The notes beneath the pieces were generated by a model. It was not told the DNA's origin. It saw only the letters and a program-made list of their open reading frames with translations, and did not search any database. Positions 33,858 through 34,650 of a stretch of DNA of 34,650 nt are shown here, in pieces. How positions within the stretch are numbered: position 1 is the first letter of the stretch; each line of letters starts with the position of its first letter. Source of the stretch: Solirubrobacteraceae bacterium (lineage in GTDB: Bacteria > Actinomycetota > Thermoleophilia > Solirubrobacterales > Solirubrobacteraceae); NCBI GenBank assembly GCA_017882465.1, contig JADGPN010000012.1, positions 1 to 34,650 of the forward strand, in the 5' to 3' direction. The translations under genes were made by a program, and so were the position numbers.

Positions 33858-34650
33858 GCCGCCACCGCTTCCTCGAGCACGCGGCCGGCCGACACCGCCA
33901 GACGGGTCACGCCGGGCGCCGACGCATGCGGAACATGCTCGAGGTCGGTGGTGGTGATCACCGACTGCCCGCTGCCGGTGCGCAGCAGATCGACGAGGGC
34001 GTGACGGCGCTCTCGGTCGAGCTCGCTCATCACGTCGTCGAGCAGCATGATCGGGGGCGCCATCCGGCTCGACGCTATCGCCTCGCGCTCGGCCAGGAGC
34101 AGGGCTAGGAGGGCCAGGCGCTGCTGGCCCTGCGAGCCGTAGGCGCGCAGCTCGCGCCCGGACCTCAACATCGCCAGCTCATCCCGATGCGGGCCGTGCC
34201 CGGTGAAGCCGCGTTCCAGATCTCCCTCCACCCGCTCGGCGAGCTCGGCCGCCAGCTCTTCCGGCGCCCGGGCGCGGGAGCGCGGGCGGTAGGCCAGCGA
34301 CGGCTCTCCGTCCAGGCCCAGGCCGCCGCACAGGCGGGTGAATGGATCCAGCAGCTCCTGCACTGCGCGTGAGCGATCGGCCATCAGGGCGATGCCGTGC
34401 CCGGCGAGCTGGGCATCCCAGGTGGACAGGGATTCGCGGCCTCCGCGGCCGACGCGAATCCGGCTCAGCAACGCATTGCGTTGAGCCAACGCCTGCCCGT
34501 AAGCGCGGCGAGTGCCCACGCGCGCGGGCCACAGCGCCGCGACGAGCTGGTCCAGATGCCCACGCCGGAGTGCCGGCGGCCCCTTGATCAGCTCCAGTCG
34601 ATCGGGCAGGAAGATGCTCACCAGCGGTCTGTCGGGGACGTCGACCATCC
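33854..34650 (-). CDS. recF: RecF recombination protein, N-terminus beyond right edge
   Basis: About 265 C-terminal residues of this ABC-type ATPase are present; the Walker A part lies off the window. Visible family regions are FLPDRLELIKGPPALRRGHLDQLV, FTGHGPHRDEL, the ABC signature area YGSQGQQRLALLALLLAE, Walker B in MLLDDVMSELD, and the D-loop/His-switch region (QSVITTTDLEHVP). RecF works with RecO and RecR at single-strand gaps. The order recF-dciA-gyrB-gyrA implies that dnaN and dnaA, and therefore oriC, lie to the right. The Met near 34648 is internal, not a start, because the family sequence continues from it. Confidence 0.95.
   Translation of the reverse strand, partial: MVDVPDRPLVSIFLPDRLELIKGPPALRRGHLDQLVAALWPARVGTRRAYGQALAQRNALLSRIRVGRGGRESLSTWDAQLAGHGIALMADRSRAVQELLDPFTRLCGGLGLDGEPSLAYRPRSRARAPEELAAELAERVEGDLERGFTGHGPHRDELAMLRSGRELRAYGSQGQQRLALLALLLAEREAIASSRMAPPIMLLDDVMSELDRERRHALVDLLRTGSGQSVITTTDLEHVPHASAPGVTRLAVSAGRVLEEAVAA

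Overview
The window reads as a chromosomal segment of a high-GC actinobacterium, most likely class Thermoleophilia (Solirubrobacterales or a relative). This rests on the very GC-rich coding sequence, the actinobacterial fhaA-fhaB-pstP-rodA-pbpA-pknB cluster, a DUF4446 gene, several apparently leaderless genes, and a recF-dciA-gyrB-gyrA block of the kind found beside oriC. The class is inferred; no rRNA gene is present. I see no tRNA, rRNA, CRISPR array, insertion sequence or phage gene.

Layout. 1-4857 (minus): a surface-glycan operon with a DegT/DnrJ aminotransferase, a DUF354 glycosyltransferase-like protein, a membrane CapD/WbpM-type nucleotide-sugar dehydratase, and a membrane protein cut by the left edge. 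4900-7470 (plus): a DedA protein and an UppP-like undecaprenyl pyrophosphatase, overlapping by 17 bp, then purM. 7494-9633 (minus): an OmpR-type response regulator and its histidine kinase. 9787-11295 (plus): a Ser/Thr kinase whose outer domain looks discoidin-like; on the opposite strand at its 3' end lies a relic of a 3-hydroxyacyl-CoA dehydrogenase gene. 11459-21609 (minus): an eight-gene growth and division operon (multi-membrane Ser/Thr kinase, fhaA, fhaB, pstP, rodA, pbpA, pknB with four PASTA repeats, ddl). 21751-24978 (plus): a membrane-anchored CARDB-like protein, a DUF4446 protein, pheA and an HNH endonuclease-like gene. 25033-27798 (minus): a secreted YVTN-repeat/phosphoesterase fusion. 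28341-34650 (minus): gyrA, gyrB, dciA and the 3' part of recF.

Much of the window serves the cell envelope. CapD and the aminotransferase would make an amino-deoxy sugar. UppP and DedA would recycle the undecaprenyl phosphate carrier. RodA, PbpA and Ddl build peptidoglycan under control of PknB, PstP and the two FHA proteins. Translational coupling is tight: ATGA or GTGA overlaps join most genes in the minus-strand operons.

The least explained part is the 540-base gap between gyrA and the phosphoesterase gene. On the minus strand it has a promoter-like pair, a 16-nt sequence that can pair with the whole 3' tail of 16S rRNA (one G-U pair), a possible 14-codon leader peptide, a palindrome, several small hairpins and a 13-bp terminator-like hairpin. 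Together they resemble an independent leader or small-RNA unit that I cannot assign to a known family. A second theme is that several genes have a TANNNT box only 6-11 nt before the start codon and no ribosome binding site, which suggests leaderless or near-leaderless mRNAs.
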